NCBI RefSeq assembly: GCF_001278035.1
Contig: NZ_CP009452.1
Span: 839,501 to 903,500 of the forward strand
Reading direction: 5' to 3'
Length of the DNA stretch: 64,000 nucleotides
Source of the DNA: Sphingopyxis sp. 113P3
GTDB taxonomy: Bacteria; Pseudomonadota; Alphaproteobacteria; Sphingomonadales; Sphingomonadaceae
Position numbers and translations under genes: made by a program. This document shows, one piece after another, positions 34,200-42,263 of the stretch (the first letter of the stretch is position 1; each line of letters opens with the position of its first letter). Below the pieces are notes generated by a model that worked only from the letters and a program-made list of their open reading frames with translations, ran no database searches and was not told the DNA's origin.

Positions 34200-35149
34200 C
34201 TCCGGCGCTCGACCCCGAAATCGCGCTGTTCCTGGCCGAGATGAGAGCCGGCTGGGCGGCGCATCCGCCCTTCGCCGACCTCGACTTTCCGGGACAGCGC
34301 GCGGTGTGCGAGCAGGTGCGGGCGCGCTGGGCGGCGGGCGGGCCGGCGATGGCGGCGAGCGACGAGCTGCGCTTCGATCCCGGCGCGGGCGAGCTGCGGC
34401 TTCGCATTTATCGCCCGGTGGGCGCGGCGGCGCCTGCGCCGGCGCTCGTTTATCTTCACGGCGGCGGCTTCACCCTCTTTTCGATCGACACACACGACCG
34501 GCTGATGCGCGAAGTTGCGGCGGCGGGCGGCTTCGCCGTGATCGGCGTCGATTATCCGCTATCGCCCGAGCATAAATATCCGGTCGCGCTCGACCGTATC
34601 GGGGCGCTGATGCGCTGGCTTTCCGTGCATGGCGCCGGGTGGGGGATCGACCCGGCGCGGCTGGCGATCGGCGGCGACTCGGCGGGCGCCAACCTGTCCT
34701 TCGCGACCGCCTTGCGGCTGCGCGACCGGGGGGAGGGGGGCGTCGTCCGCGCCATCCTGTCCAACTATGGCTATTTCACGCCGGAGGTTTCGGATCGCGC
34801 CGAGGCGCGCTTCGGCGGGCCGGGGTCGATCATGGACCGCGCCGAGGCGCAGGCCTATTATGACAATTATCTCACCCACCGGGAGCGCGAGCGGTCCGAT
34901 CCGTTCGCCTGTCCGATCCATGCCGATCTGACCGGCCTGCCGCCGGTCCTGCTCGTCGTTCCCGAATGCGACCTGCTCGCCGAACAGTCGCTGGCGATGG
35001 AAGCGCGGCTCGAAGCGGCGGGCGTCGCGACGACGACGAACATCTATCCCGGCGCGACCCACAGCTTCCTCGAGGCGATGTCGATCGCGCAGGTGGCGCG
35101 CGACGCGATCCGCGACGGCGCGGCGTTCGTTGCCGACCGGCTCGGCTGA
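34196..35149 (+). CDS. HSL-family alpha/beta hydrolase (esterase)
   Basis: 317 residues from GTG at 34196 (GTGA overlap). Oxyanion motif LVYLHGGGFTLFSIDTHDR, nucleophile ARLAIGGDSAGANLSFATAL, Asp in VVPECDLLAEQSLAM and His in YPGATHSFLEAM complete the HSL/bacterial IV esterase triad. No signal peptide, so cytoplasmic. Last gene of the plus-strand operon; it would cleave an ester or lactone product after import. Confidence 0.9.
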   Translation: MTPALDPEIALFLAEMRAGWAAHPPFADLDFPGQRAVCEQVRARWAAGGPAMAASDELRFDPGAGELRLRIYRPVGAAAPAPALVYLHGGGFTLFSIDTHDRLMREVAAAGGFAVIGVDYPLSPEHKYPVALDRIGALMRWLSVHGAGWGIDPARLAIGGDSAGANLSFATALRLRDRGEGGVVRAILSNYGYFTPEVSDRAEARFGGPGSIMDRAEAQAYYDNYLTHRERERSDPFACPIHADLTGLPPVLLVVPECDLLAEQSLAMEARLEAAGVATTTNIYPGATHSFLEAMSIAQVARDAIRDGAAFVADRLG

Positions 35150-36340
35150 TCAGGCCGCGATAACGCCTGCACCGACCAGCGCGTCGATCTCGCCCTCCGC
35201 CATGCCGCTTTCGCGCAGCAACGCGCGGCTGTCGGCGCCCAGCGCGCGCGGCGGCGTGTCGGGGCGGGGGGCGATGCCGTCGAACAGCACCGGTTGGGGC
35301 AGCGCGCGAACGATGCCTTCGGGATAGTCGGCGGGAACGTCGAAGAAGCCGATCTCTTCCAGATGCGGATCGCCCAGCATGTCGGCGAGGCCCGGAACCT
35401 TGGAACAGGGGATGTCGCGGGCCGACAGCGCTGCGATCCACGCCCCCGTCGTCCGTTCGGCCAGGCTGGCCGCGACGAGCGCGTAGAGGGTGTCGATATG
35501 GGCGGCGCGCTCGCGCGGGTCGTCGAACCAGGGTTCGCGCGCGACGTCGGCGCGGCCGATCTCGTCCAGAAAGGCGCGCCACTGGCGCTCGGTATAGGGC
35601 AGCACTGCGATCCAGCCGTCGGCGGTGCGAAAAGGGCGGCGGTCGGGCGACAGGATGCGCGGATAGCCGACCGCGCCGTCGGCGGCGAAGGTCGCGCCGG
35701 CGAGATGCTCGTTGAGCAGGAAGGCGGCCAGCGCCTCGAACATCGGCACCTCGACCTTGATCGGTCCCTCGCGCCCGCCGGCCCGCGCGACGAGTGCGGC
35801 GAGGATGGCATAGACGGCGTGGAGCGCGGCGACCTTGTCGGCGAGGATGGTGGGGACGAAGCGCGGATCGCCGCCGGCCGCGGCGCCCAGCCCGGCGATG
35901 CCGCTCGCCGCCTGGATGATGTCGTCGAAGGCGGGCCGGTCGCGGTAGCGGCCGCGCTGGCCGAAGCCGATCGCGGCGCAATGGACGATGCGCGGGTTGA
36001 TTTCGGCGACCGCCTCGAAGCCGAGCCCGAGCCGTTCGGCGGCATCGACGCGCATATTGTGGAACAGGACGTCGGCGCCTGCGATCAGCCGGGCGAGGGC
36101 GGCGCGGCCCTCGGGCCGCTTGAGGTCGATGGCGAGCATCCGCTTGTTGCGATTATTGTTGACGAACAACGCGCCCCCCGCCTCGCCGCGCGGATGGGCG
36201 TGGCGCGCGATGTCGCCTTCCAGCGGCTCGACCTTGACGACATCGGCGCCGAGGTCGGCGAGGAGTTGGCCCGCATAGGGGCCGAGCACGACGGCGCCGA
36301 TCTCTATGATCCGGATTCCATTGAGCAGCGGCAGCATCAT
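35150..36340 (-). CDS. Class III CoA-transferase (CaiB/BaiF family)
   Basis: 396 residues from ATG at 36340. Family III pattern: LLNGIRIIEIGAVVLGPYAG, LLADLGADVVKVEPLEGDIA, NNNRNKRMLAIDLKRPEGRA, the catalytic Asp region RPAFDDIIQAASGIAGLGAA and the C-terminal ARDIPCSKVPGLADMLGD. Transfers CoA from succinyl-CoA or similar to a (di)carboxylate. Closely similar to the protein at 45327-46523, including a SUGCT-like layout. Convergent with the amidohydrolase operon and preceded by a palindrome at 36365-36379. Confidence 0.9.
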   Translation of the reverse strand: MMLPLLNGIRIIEIGAVVLGPYAGQLLADLGADVVKVEPLEGDIARHAHPRGEAGGALFVNNNRNKRMLAIDLKRPEGRAALARLIAGADVLFHNMRVDAAERLGLGFEAVAEINPRIVHCAAIGFGQRGRYRDRPAFDDIIQAASGIAGLGAAAGGDPRFVPTILADKVAALHAVYAILAALVARAGGREGPIKVEVPMFEALAAFLLNEHLAGATFAADGAVGYPRILSPDRRPFRTADGWIAVLPYTERQWRAFLDEIGRADVAREPWFDDPRERAAHIDTLYALVAASLAERTTGAWIAALSARDIPCSKVPGLADMLGDPHLEEIGFFDVPADYPEGIVRALPQPVLFDGIAPRPDTPPRALGADSRALLRESGMAEGEIDALVGAGVIAA

Positions 36341-36364
36341 CCTCTCCTTCGGATTTTTGTTTCC

Positions 36365-36379
36365 ATATCGAGACGATAT
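36365..36379. promoter_or_regulatory. Perfect palindrome upstream of the CoA-transferase gene
   Basis: ATATCG-AGA-CGATAT, 25 bases upstream of the ATG at 36340; a likely operator. The remaining gap to the receptor at 36629 contains no gene. Confidence 0.5.
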
Positions 36380-36628
36380 TGTCCACTCAGAGATATATAT
36401 GAAAGGGTTTCAGACGGGGGTGATGTGTCGGCGCGGTGGGCATCCACGCGCCGCGAGCCGCAGGAACCCGCGGGTAATTGCACTTCCGGCAGGCAAATTC
36501 ACCCATCAAAGTTCGCAATTACCCAAATCGGGGCGAGCGCTGGCGTGCAGTCCAACTACACTCGCTGTCCAAGAGGAGAGAACAGACGATTCAGGGTCGG
36601 GACCAACGGGATGGAGGAAGGGGGCGTT

Positions 36629-37413
36629 ATGACTAGTGTCTGTCAAATTCGTGCAGCGAGGCGGCACGGATCGATCGGAGTATCGTTGCTGGCATTTGCG
36701 TGCGCCGCATCCGCTCATGCGCAGACGGCCGATGCGGACAATCACTCGGATATCGTGGTCACCGCGACTGCGACGACGGCGACCAAGACCGACACCCCCA
36801 TCCTGCGCATTCCGCAGGCCATCGAGGTCGTGTCGTCCGAGGACATACAGGACCGGGGCGCGCAGAACATTCGCGAAGCGCTGAACTACACGGCGGGCGT
36901 TTACAATGGAGGCGACGATTCACGCGGCGATTTCAACTATATCCGCGGGTTCGAATCGGTGTTGTATGTCGATGGCCTGAAGCGCAATTACGGCTTCGTC
37001 TATATGCCGCGCCCCGAAATCGCGACGCTGGAGCGTGTCGAGGTGCTCGTCGGCCCGGCATCGGTGCTTTATGGCGCCGGCAGCTCGGGCGGCCTGACCA
37101 ACATGCAGAGCAAGCGCCCGCAGCTCGATTTCGGCGGCAGCGCCAGCGTGAGCTATGGGACGTTCGACCGCAAGGAAGCGGTCGTCGACGTCACCGGCCC
37201 GCTCGGCGATACGCTGGCGGCGCGTTTCGTCGGCGTGGTGCGCGATTCGGACTCGCGCATGGACTTCACGCGCAACGATCGCGTCGTCGCGCAGGGCGCG
37301 CTGACCTGGCGGCCCACCGACCGCACCGACATCACCGCGATCGGCATCTATCAGCAGGACCATAACCCGCCGAACTACAACGTCATACCGCTCTGTCCGC
37401 CGTCAGCACCAAT
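36629..37413 (+). pseudogene. TonB-dependent siderophore receptor, truncated by IS3 insertion
   Basis: ATG at 36629 with GGAAGGGGG upstream. Signal peptide (MTSVCQIRAARRHGSIGVSL … AHAQ), plug domain (DTPILRIPQAIEVVSSEDIQ, REALNYTAGVYNGGDDSRGD, YIRGFESVLYVDGLKRNYGF, RPEIATLERVEVLVGPASVL, YGAGSSGGLTNMQSKRP) and the first strands (ITAIGIYQQDHNPPNYNVIP). Open frame continues to 37426 into IS sequence, but the ~450-residue barrel is missing and not found elsewhere in the window. Cannot form a channel. A long open frame upstream of 36629 is not receptor-like. Confidence 0.9.
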
Positions 37414-37438
37414 GGCACAGATTTGAGGTTGTGATTTA

Positions 37439-37497
37439 AGGAGGATTTGGGCTTCGTCGTAGTGACGAAGGAACGAAGATGAAGCCCAAATCCTCCT
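37439..37497. promoter_or_regulatory. 17-bp perfect inverted repeat enclosing the IS3 orfA start site
   Basis: Arms 37439-37455 (AGGAGGATTTGGGCTTC) and 37481-37497 are fully complementary; the 25-base loop contains GAAGGAA (ribosome site) and the first two bases of the ATG. mRNA reading in from the receptor promoter would fold this stem and hide the start, a known way for IS elements to avoid activation by outside transcription. Confidence 0.7.
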
Positions 37498-37865
37498 ATT
37501 CAAAATCGCCGTCGAAGGCCCCTGCGGAGCAGGTGGTGAAGGATATCCGGCGGCAGACCCGGCGGCACTTCTCTTCCGAGGACAAGATCCGCATCGTGCT
37601 TGAAGGCCTTCGCGGCGAGGACAGCATTGCCGAGCTGTGCCGCAAGGAAGGCATCGCGCAAAGCCTGTACTACACCTGGTCGAAGGAGTTCATGGAAGCG
37701 GGCAAGCGCCGCCTGGCGGGCGACACTGCCCGTGCCGCGACCACCGGCGAGGTGCAGGATCTGCGCCGCGAAGCGCGTGCCCTGAAGGAATGCGTGGCCG
37801 ACCTGACACTCGAAAACCGTCTGCTGAAAAAAAGCATGATCGCGGATGGGGGCGACGACGAATGA
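37479..37865 (+). CDS. IS3-family transposase OrfA
   Basis: 128 residues: basic N terminus, transposase_8 HTH (RRHFSSEDKIRIVLEGLRGE, IAELCRKEGIAQSLYYTWSK) and a C-terminal leucine-zipper-like helix (ALKECVADLTLENRLLKKSM). The stop overlaps the orfB start (AATGA). Intact, but orfB is interrupted. Confidence 0.9.
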   Translation: MKPKSSYSKSPSKAPAEQVVKDIRRQTRRHFSSEDKIRIVLEGLRGEDSIAELCRKEGIAQSLYYTWSKEFMEAGKRRLAGDTARAATTGEVQDLRREARALKECVADLTLENRLLKKSMIADGGDDE

Positions 37866-38497
37866 GGTATCCCGCATCCGAAAAGCTCGAGATCATCCGG
37901 ATCGTCGAGCAGTCGCACCTGCCCGCCAAACGCACGCTGGACAAGCTCGGCATCGCCTGCCGGACGTTCTACCGTTGGTATGACCGTTATCTTGGGGGCG
38001 GGCCGGAAGCGTTACAGGATCGGCCATCGGCGCCGAGCCGCGTGTGGAACCGCATCGGTGACGACATCCAGAACCAGATCATCGAAATGGCGCTGGAAGC
38101 CGACGCGACCAATCTCAGCCCCCGCGAACTGGCGGTGCGCTTCACCGACGAGAAGCGCTACTTCGTATCGGAATCCACGGTTTACCGCCTGCTCAAGGCG
38201 CACGATCTGATCACCAGTCCGGCCTATGTCGTGATAAAGGCCGCCGATCAGTTCCACACCAAGACTACCCGCCCGAACGAGATGTGGCAGACCGACTTCA
38301 CCTACTTCAAGATCATCGGGTGGGGCTGGATGTACCTCTCGACCGTGCTCGACGACTTCTCGCGCTATATCATTGCCTGGAAGTTGTGCACCAACATGCG
38401 TGCCGAGGATGTAACCGAAACGCTGGACCTCGCCTTGGCGGCTTCCGGCTGTGACAGCGCCACGGTGCTGCACAAGCCCCGGCTGCTCAGCGATAAC
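37862..38497 (+). pseudogene. IS3-family OrfB, 5' part
   Basis: ATG at 37862 overlapping orfA. HTH (KLEIIRIVEQSHLPAKRTLD, KLGIACRTFYRWYDRYLGG), then the start of the DDE core (EMWQTDFTYFKIIGWGWMYL) and HKPRLLSDN, where the IS1111-type element enters exactly inside the conserved SDNG motif. Joining 38497 to 40157 restores SDNGPSYIAGEL. Confidence 0.92.
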
Positions 38498-38710
38498 GTC
38501 CTATGTTGGGAAGCAGCGGCGGGAACAGGCCAGCAGATCTCGTTGCGCCGAGTGTGATCGGCGCTGGCAATTTTATGATCCAGATGGCTTCCATCGTCAA
38601 GGAAGGCGCTCTCGGCCATAGCAAACACAGGATCCATCGATCGTCGGGATCGTGGTCCTCACCGTCCTTAAGATGAGATACGCATGCCAGATGGAAGGCC
38701 CGAACATTAT
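38498..38710 (-). ncRNA. Candidate guide (seek/bridge) RNA region of the IS1111-type element
   Basis: 213 bases without a gene between the recombinase stop and the element end. In the IS1111 group the guide RNA is encoded in this downstream end. A guide loop should show complementarity to the target around the SDNG codons of the interrupted IS3 gene; I have not been able to fold or align it, so this is position-based only. Confidence 0.4.
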
Positions 38711-40003
38711 CTACAGGGTCGCCGTAGCGCCCTCACGGCACAGCAGAGAGGGGTCCTTCCATCTGGTGTCCGCCCGTTCGACGAACGGGCGGTACTCGGT
38801 TCCCGTCTTGATGACGGCGTGCACGACGCGCGCCATCTTGGCGGTGAGAGCGGTCATCGCCTTGCGGCGGCGATCGGGATCGCCGGCATGGCCGTCGACA
38901 TAGCGGGAGAGCTTGTCGCGGAAGCTGTTGTTGGGTTGTCGGATCGCGACCTGCGTGGCCATCCAGAAGGTGCGTCGCAGCCGGGCGTTGCCGTACTTCG
39001 ATAGCTTCGTCCGCCCCCGAAATATCCCTGACTGGTAGGTGGCGAGGTCGAGACCGCAAAACTTGAGGAACTGGCGATGGTGGCTGAAGCGGCGTAGATC
39101 GCCGGCTTCGGCCAAGATCGTCAGGGCATTGATCGGACCGATGCCGGGGATCATGCGCAGGAGCTGATAATCGCTGTTCGTCGCCAGCGCGTCATGGGCA
39201 ATCCGCTCGATCTCGTTACGCTGCTGAATCAGGGTGCGCGCCTGGGCGATGACCATACGGAACATGGCGACCGCCGTGGAATCTTCGTCGATCGGCAGCG
39301 CGATCGATGCACAGGCGGTCTCGTAGATATCGTTGACCACCCGGGCCTTGGAGACCTTGCGACCGATCAGCGGCCAAGCCTGTTCGGTGAACGCCTCGCG
39401 CCCGATCGAGGTGATGCTGCCCGGCGTTGGGAAGCGTTCGATCAACGCCAGGAACCAGTCGGACCGGCTGTTGCCGGCGAAACGCTCGATCTCCGGAAAA
39501 TACAGTGGCAGATAATGCGTGAGGATCCGATGCCAGGTCTGGGTCTTCGCCTTCGATATGGCTTCATGCGTCTTCGACATCTCCTGCAGATCGTTGATCC
39601 CTGCGGCCAGCGGATCGACATAGCGTTGGGTCGCGCCGATCTTTAGCATGTGCAGGATCACCTGCGCGTCCTTGGAATCATTCTTGTCCCAGCCATTGTG
39701 TAACGCTTCGCGCGTCCGGGCCAAGGCGACCGATGAAATCAGGCGCAGCTCGAATCCCGCGGACAGCAATCGATGCGCCAGCGTGCGGTGATAATTACCG
39801 GTCGCTTCGAATCCGACGACCACGGGTCTGCCGGTGGCGGTCAGATCGTCGGCCAGGCGATCATAGTCCGCCTTCGTCGCCATTACGGTCATGCGGCGCC
39901 GGCGGCCTCCCTCCGGTCGTTCGAGAAGAACTTCCTGGCGGTGCTTCGACATATCGATGGCTACCAGCACGGCGTCGGGTGGCGTAGAATGCAGCTTGGT
40001 CAT
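38711..40003 (-). CDS. IS110-family (IS1111-type) transposase/recombinase
   Basis: 430 residues. N-terminal RuvC-like DEDD domain: AVLVAIDMSKHRQEVLLERP, VVVGFEATGNYHRTLAHRLL, NKNDSKDAQVILHML-type acidic cluster (GWDKNDSKDAQVILHMLKIG); C-terminal transposase_20 domain with RMIPGIGPINALTILAEAGD and KFCGLDLATYQSGIFRGRTK then STRUCTURE-like Ser region in KLSKYGNARLRRTFWMATQV. These recombinases insert at sequence-specific sites guided by an element-encoded RNA. Intact. Confidence 0.92.
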   Translation of the reverse strand: MTKLHSTPPDAVLVAIDMSKHRQEVLLERPEGGRRRRMTVMATKADYDRLADDLTATGRPVVVGFEATGNYHRTLAHRLLSAGFELRLISSVALARTREALHNGWDKNDSKDAQVILHMLKIGATQRYVDPLAAGINDLQEMSKTHEAISKAKTQTWHRILTHYLPLYFPEIERFAGNSRSDWFLALIERFPTPGSITSIGREAFTEQAWPLIGRKVSKARVVNDIYETACASIALPIDEDSTAVAMFRMVIAQARTLIQQRNEIERIAHDALATNSDYQLLRMIPGIGPINALTILAEAGDLRRFSHHRQFLKFCGLDLATYQSGIFRGRTKLSKYGNARLRRTFWMATQVAIRQPNNSFRDKLSRYVDGHAGDPDRRRKAMTALTAKMARVVHAVIKTGTEYRPFVERADTRWKDPSLLCREGATATL

Positions 40004-40156
40004 GATCGGTCAGCCTCCAAAGGGTTGTGTCGACAACTTCTCTTTAGAGACCTGCTGGCCGGTCATGACTGCCTTGATGAAGCCGGCGGGCGCTACGCGC
40101 CCTTGTCTCCATCAAGGCATTGCGGCCCTTCGAAAGGCTGCTTCCCAATGTGCTAC

Positions 40157-40507
40157 GGCCCCAGCTACATCGCCGGCGAACTGGCCGAATATATCGAGGC
40201 CAACAAAATGAGCCATGTCCGCGGCGCTCCCATGCACCCGCAAACCCAGGGCAAGATCGAGCGCTGGCACCAGACCCTGAAAAACCGCATCCTGCTGGAG
40301 AACTACTTCCTGCCCGGCGACCTCGAAGCCCAGATCGAGGCCTTCGTCGAACATTACAATCACCAGCGCTATCACGAGAGCCTAAATAACGTGACGCCCG
40401 CCGACGCCTACTTCGGCAGGGCCCCGGCCATCATCGAACGACGAGAAAGGATCAAGCGACAGACCATCGAATATCGGCGCTTGCAGCACCGCAAGCTCGC
40501 CGCCTAA
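40157..40507 (+). pseudogene. IS3-family OrfB, 3' part
   Basis: Continues from 38497 in frame: GPSYIAGELAEYIEANKMSH, catalytic Glu in QTQGKIERWHQTLKNRILLE, EHYNHQRYHESLNNVTPADA, ending LQHRKLAA and TAA at 40505-40507. Silent unless the intervening element leaves. Confidence 0.92.
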
Positions 40508-40559
40508 CATCAACCCCCAGACGAGGCCCGCACTCCGCTAATCTACGCCGCGAGTTGTG

Positions 40560-40830
40560 CCGAATGTTCTTCTGTGGACGCCCCGACGAACGCAAGCGGT
40601 AATTTGGGTATGATTGCGCGTAGATCGGATGCTGCCATCTGTCCGGCCTCGTAGTGCAGCGACATTAGCTGCGGGCCCGTATGGGAGTTCGCGGATCGGA
40701 TCCAGATCAGACGAGCGTGCTCAAGGCACAAGAACATTTCCTGGTTTTCCGACCCCGTCTTGCCGACTGTTGCGCCATACCCTCCTTCGACCGCTTGTCG
40801 TCCTCCGACGACCTCTGATGGCTGCCTGGC
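40560..40830. other. Non-coding end of the next IS110 element
   Basis: Mostly the 3' non-coding end (from about 40565) of the minus-strand IS110 element at 40831-41862. A 64-codon minus frame at 40543-40737 has no domain. Candidate location for that element's guide RNA if it is IS1111-type. Confidence 0.4.
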
Positions 40831-41950
40831 TTATGCCGCTGCCGCCACCGGAGCCCTGTAATCCTCGTTCTTCATGAGCAGCGCCCAGACGATGCGCGCC
40901 GTCTTGTTCGCCTGTGCGACTGTGACCAACATGCGCGGTTTGCGCGCCAGCATCCCGGCGAGCCATGATCCTTCGGGCGCCCCGCGCCTGCTCGCATGCA
41001 GGATCACCGAACTGCTGCCGATGATCAGCAATCGCCGCAGCGTACGTTCGCCCATCTTGGATGTTCGACCCAGCTTCGTCTTTCCACCCGTTGATTTCTG
41101 CAGAGGTGTGAGCCCAAGCCAGGCAGCAAAGTCACGACCACGTTTGAACGTTTGTGCTGCTGGTGCCAATGCCGCGATCGCAGTCGCCGCAATCGGTCCG
41201 ATGCCTGGAATGGTCATCAGTCGGCGCGCAACTTCATCTTCACGGGCGCGCCGAGTAATTTCCTTGTCGAGGTCAGCGATCTGATCATCGAGTTTCTCGA
41301 GCAGGTCGAGCATAATCCGGAACATCTCCCGCGCCGCATCCGGCAGTGATGCCCCGCCCTCGTCATCAATCAGCTCGCCAAGCACTGTCACCCAGGAAGG
41401 CCCTTTCGGAGCCACCCACCCGTATTCTGTCATGTGCCCGCGGATCGCGTTGATAGTTTGCGTACGCTGACGAACCAGCAGATCCCGTGTGCGGAATACC
41501 AGCGCTGAGGCCTGCTGCTCCTCACTCTTCACCGCTACAAACCGCATGCTTGGCCGCTGCACTGCCTCGCAGATCGCCTCGGCATCGGCTGCATCGTTCT
41601 TCTGGCGCTTTACGAAAGGCTTCACATAGGCCGGTGGGATCAGCCTCACTTCGTGGCCCATGCGTATCAACTCGCGGGCCCAATGATGTGCCCCGCCGCA
41701 GGCCTCCAGCGCCACAAGGCACTTTGGCTGTCCAGCGAAAAACTCCAGCACCTTTCCGCGTGCAATCCGTCGGCTAAAAACCTGGTGGCCCCCAGCATCC
41801 GCGCCGTGAGCCTGAAAGACATTCTTTGCGATATCCAACCCGATCGTGATAACCTCTGCCATGGACGCCTCCTTCTCATAGGTGTTCTGCAACACCTACC
41901 TTGGCACATAGATGCCGTCGGGGGGCGTCCACCCCATCAGACGACGAACA
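40565..41950 (-). mobile_element. IS110-family element inserted in a fragment of another IS110 element
   Basis: Ends inferred from matching sub-terminal inverted repeats: GTGGACGCCCC at 40574-40584 and its complement at 41922-41932, each preceded at the tip by TGTTC (40565; complement ending 41950). Directly outside the right end is the IS110 fragment 41951-42263; outside the left end is IS3 tail rather than the rest of that fragment, so a deletion or rearrangement accompanied or followed insertion. Confidence 0.7.
40831..41862 (-). CDS. IS110-family transposase/recombinase
   Basis: 343 residues from ATG at 41862 (GGAGG seven bases upstream). MAEVITIGLDIAKNVFQAHG starts the RuvC-like domain, LVALEACGGAHHWARELIRM and KNDAADAEAICEAVQRPSMR carry the acidic residues, and MTIPGIGPIAATAIAALAPA plus AAWLGLTPLQKSTGGKTKLG and MGERTLRRLLIIGSSSVILH form the C-terminal domain with its Ser. 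Intact and of normal length. Confidence 0.93.
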   Translation of the reverse strand: MAEVITIGLDIAKNVFQAHGADAGGHQVFSRRIARGKVLEFFAGQPKCLVALEACGGAHHWARELIRMGHEVRLIPPAYVKPFVKRQKNDAADAEAICEAVQRPSMRFVAVKSEEQQASALVFRTRDLLVRQRTQTINAIRGHMTEYGWVAPKGPSWVTVLGELIDDEGGASLPDAAREMFRIMLDLLEKLDDQIADLDKEITRRAREDEVARRLMTIPGIGPIAATAIAALAPAAQTFKRGRDFAAWLGLTPLQKSTGGKTKLGRTSKMGERTLRRLLIIGSSSVILHASRRGAPEGSWLAGMLARKPRMLVTVAQANKTARIVWALLMKNEDYRAPVAAAA

Positions 41951-42263
41951 CTTGGCGCCAGCGAGCGTGAAGCGATCGCGGAAGCGATCCATCTGTTTGG
42001 GGTTGATCGCGTGCACGGGGAAACCGCGCTCGAGCAGCGTCTCGACGACGGGCCCGTGCGGTACCTCAATCGCAACCAGCACGTGGTTGGCATCCGCCGC
42101 GTCACTCGTGGCGATTAGCCAGGTCGCCATCTCGGCAAGACCTTCGCCGCCATGTGGAAAGATCCGCTCGCCGATCTTTCGTCCGTCACCGTCGGTGACG
42201 GACGACATGATGGCTCGCCGACGCCCAGTCGACGCCAGCAAAGCAAAGTGCTTGATCTTTCAT
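41951..42263 (-). pseudogene. IS110-family transposase N-terminal fragment, frameshifted
   Basis: ATG at 42263 begins MKDQALCFAGVDWASASHHV, then hits a stop (TGA near 42188); the next frame continues TDGDGRKIGERIFPHGGEGL … VAIEVPHGPVVETLLERGFP, VHAINPKQMDRFRDRF, AGAK, ending at the inserted element. One indel plus loss of the C-terminal two-thirds makes it dead. A different IS110 lineage from its invader. Confidence 0.85.

Larger units (their letters stand above)
38498..40156 (-). mobile_element. IS110-family (IS1111-type) element with sub-terminal inverted repeats
   Basis: Boundaries deduced from the rejoined orfB frame. The perfect 12-bp inverted repeat TTGGGAAGCAGC lies 8 bases in from each end (38506-38517; complement at 40137-40148), as in the IS1111 group, where repeats are sub-terminal and no target duplication is made. 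Recombinase on the minus strand leaves 213 non-coding bases after it and 153 before it. Confidence 0.88.
37414..40559 (+). mobile_element. IS3-family element, itself split by an IS1111-type element
   Basis: orfA, orfB and a rejoinable 3' half of orfB. Ends are tentative: GGCACA at 37414 and TGTGCC at 40554-40559 are short inverted repeats at plausible places, but no clean 3-bp duplication is visible; the right flank may have been lost when the next IS110 element arrived at 40565. Inserted in the TonB receptor gene. Confidence 0.7.

Noticed and set aside
35294..36628. Long open frame running in front of the truncated TonB receptor
   Set aside because: It is the antisense of the CoA-transferase gene plus its upstream region; the receptor has its own ATG, Shine-Dalgarno and signal peptide at 36629.
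40543..40737. 64-codon minus-strand frame between IS3 and IS110
   Set aside because: Overlaps the inferred IS110 end and shows no domain.
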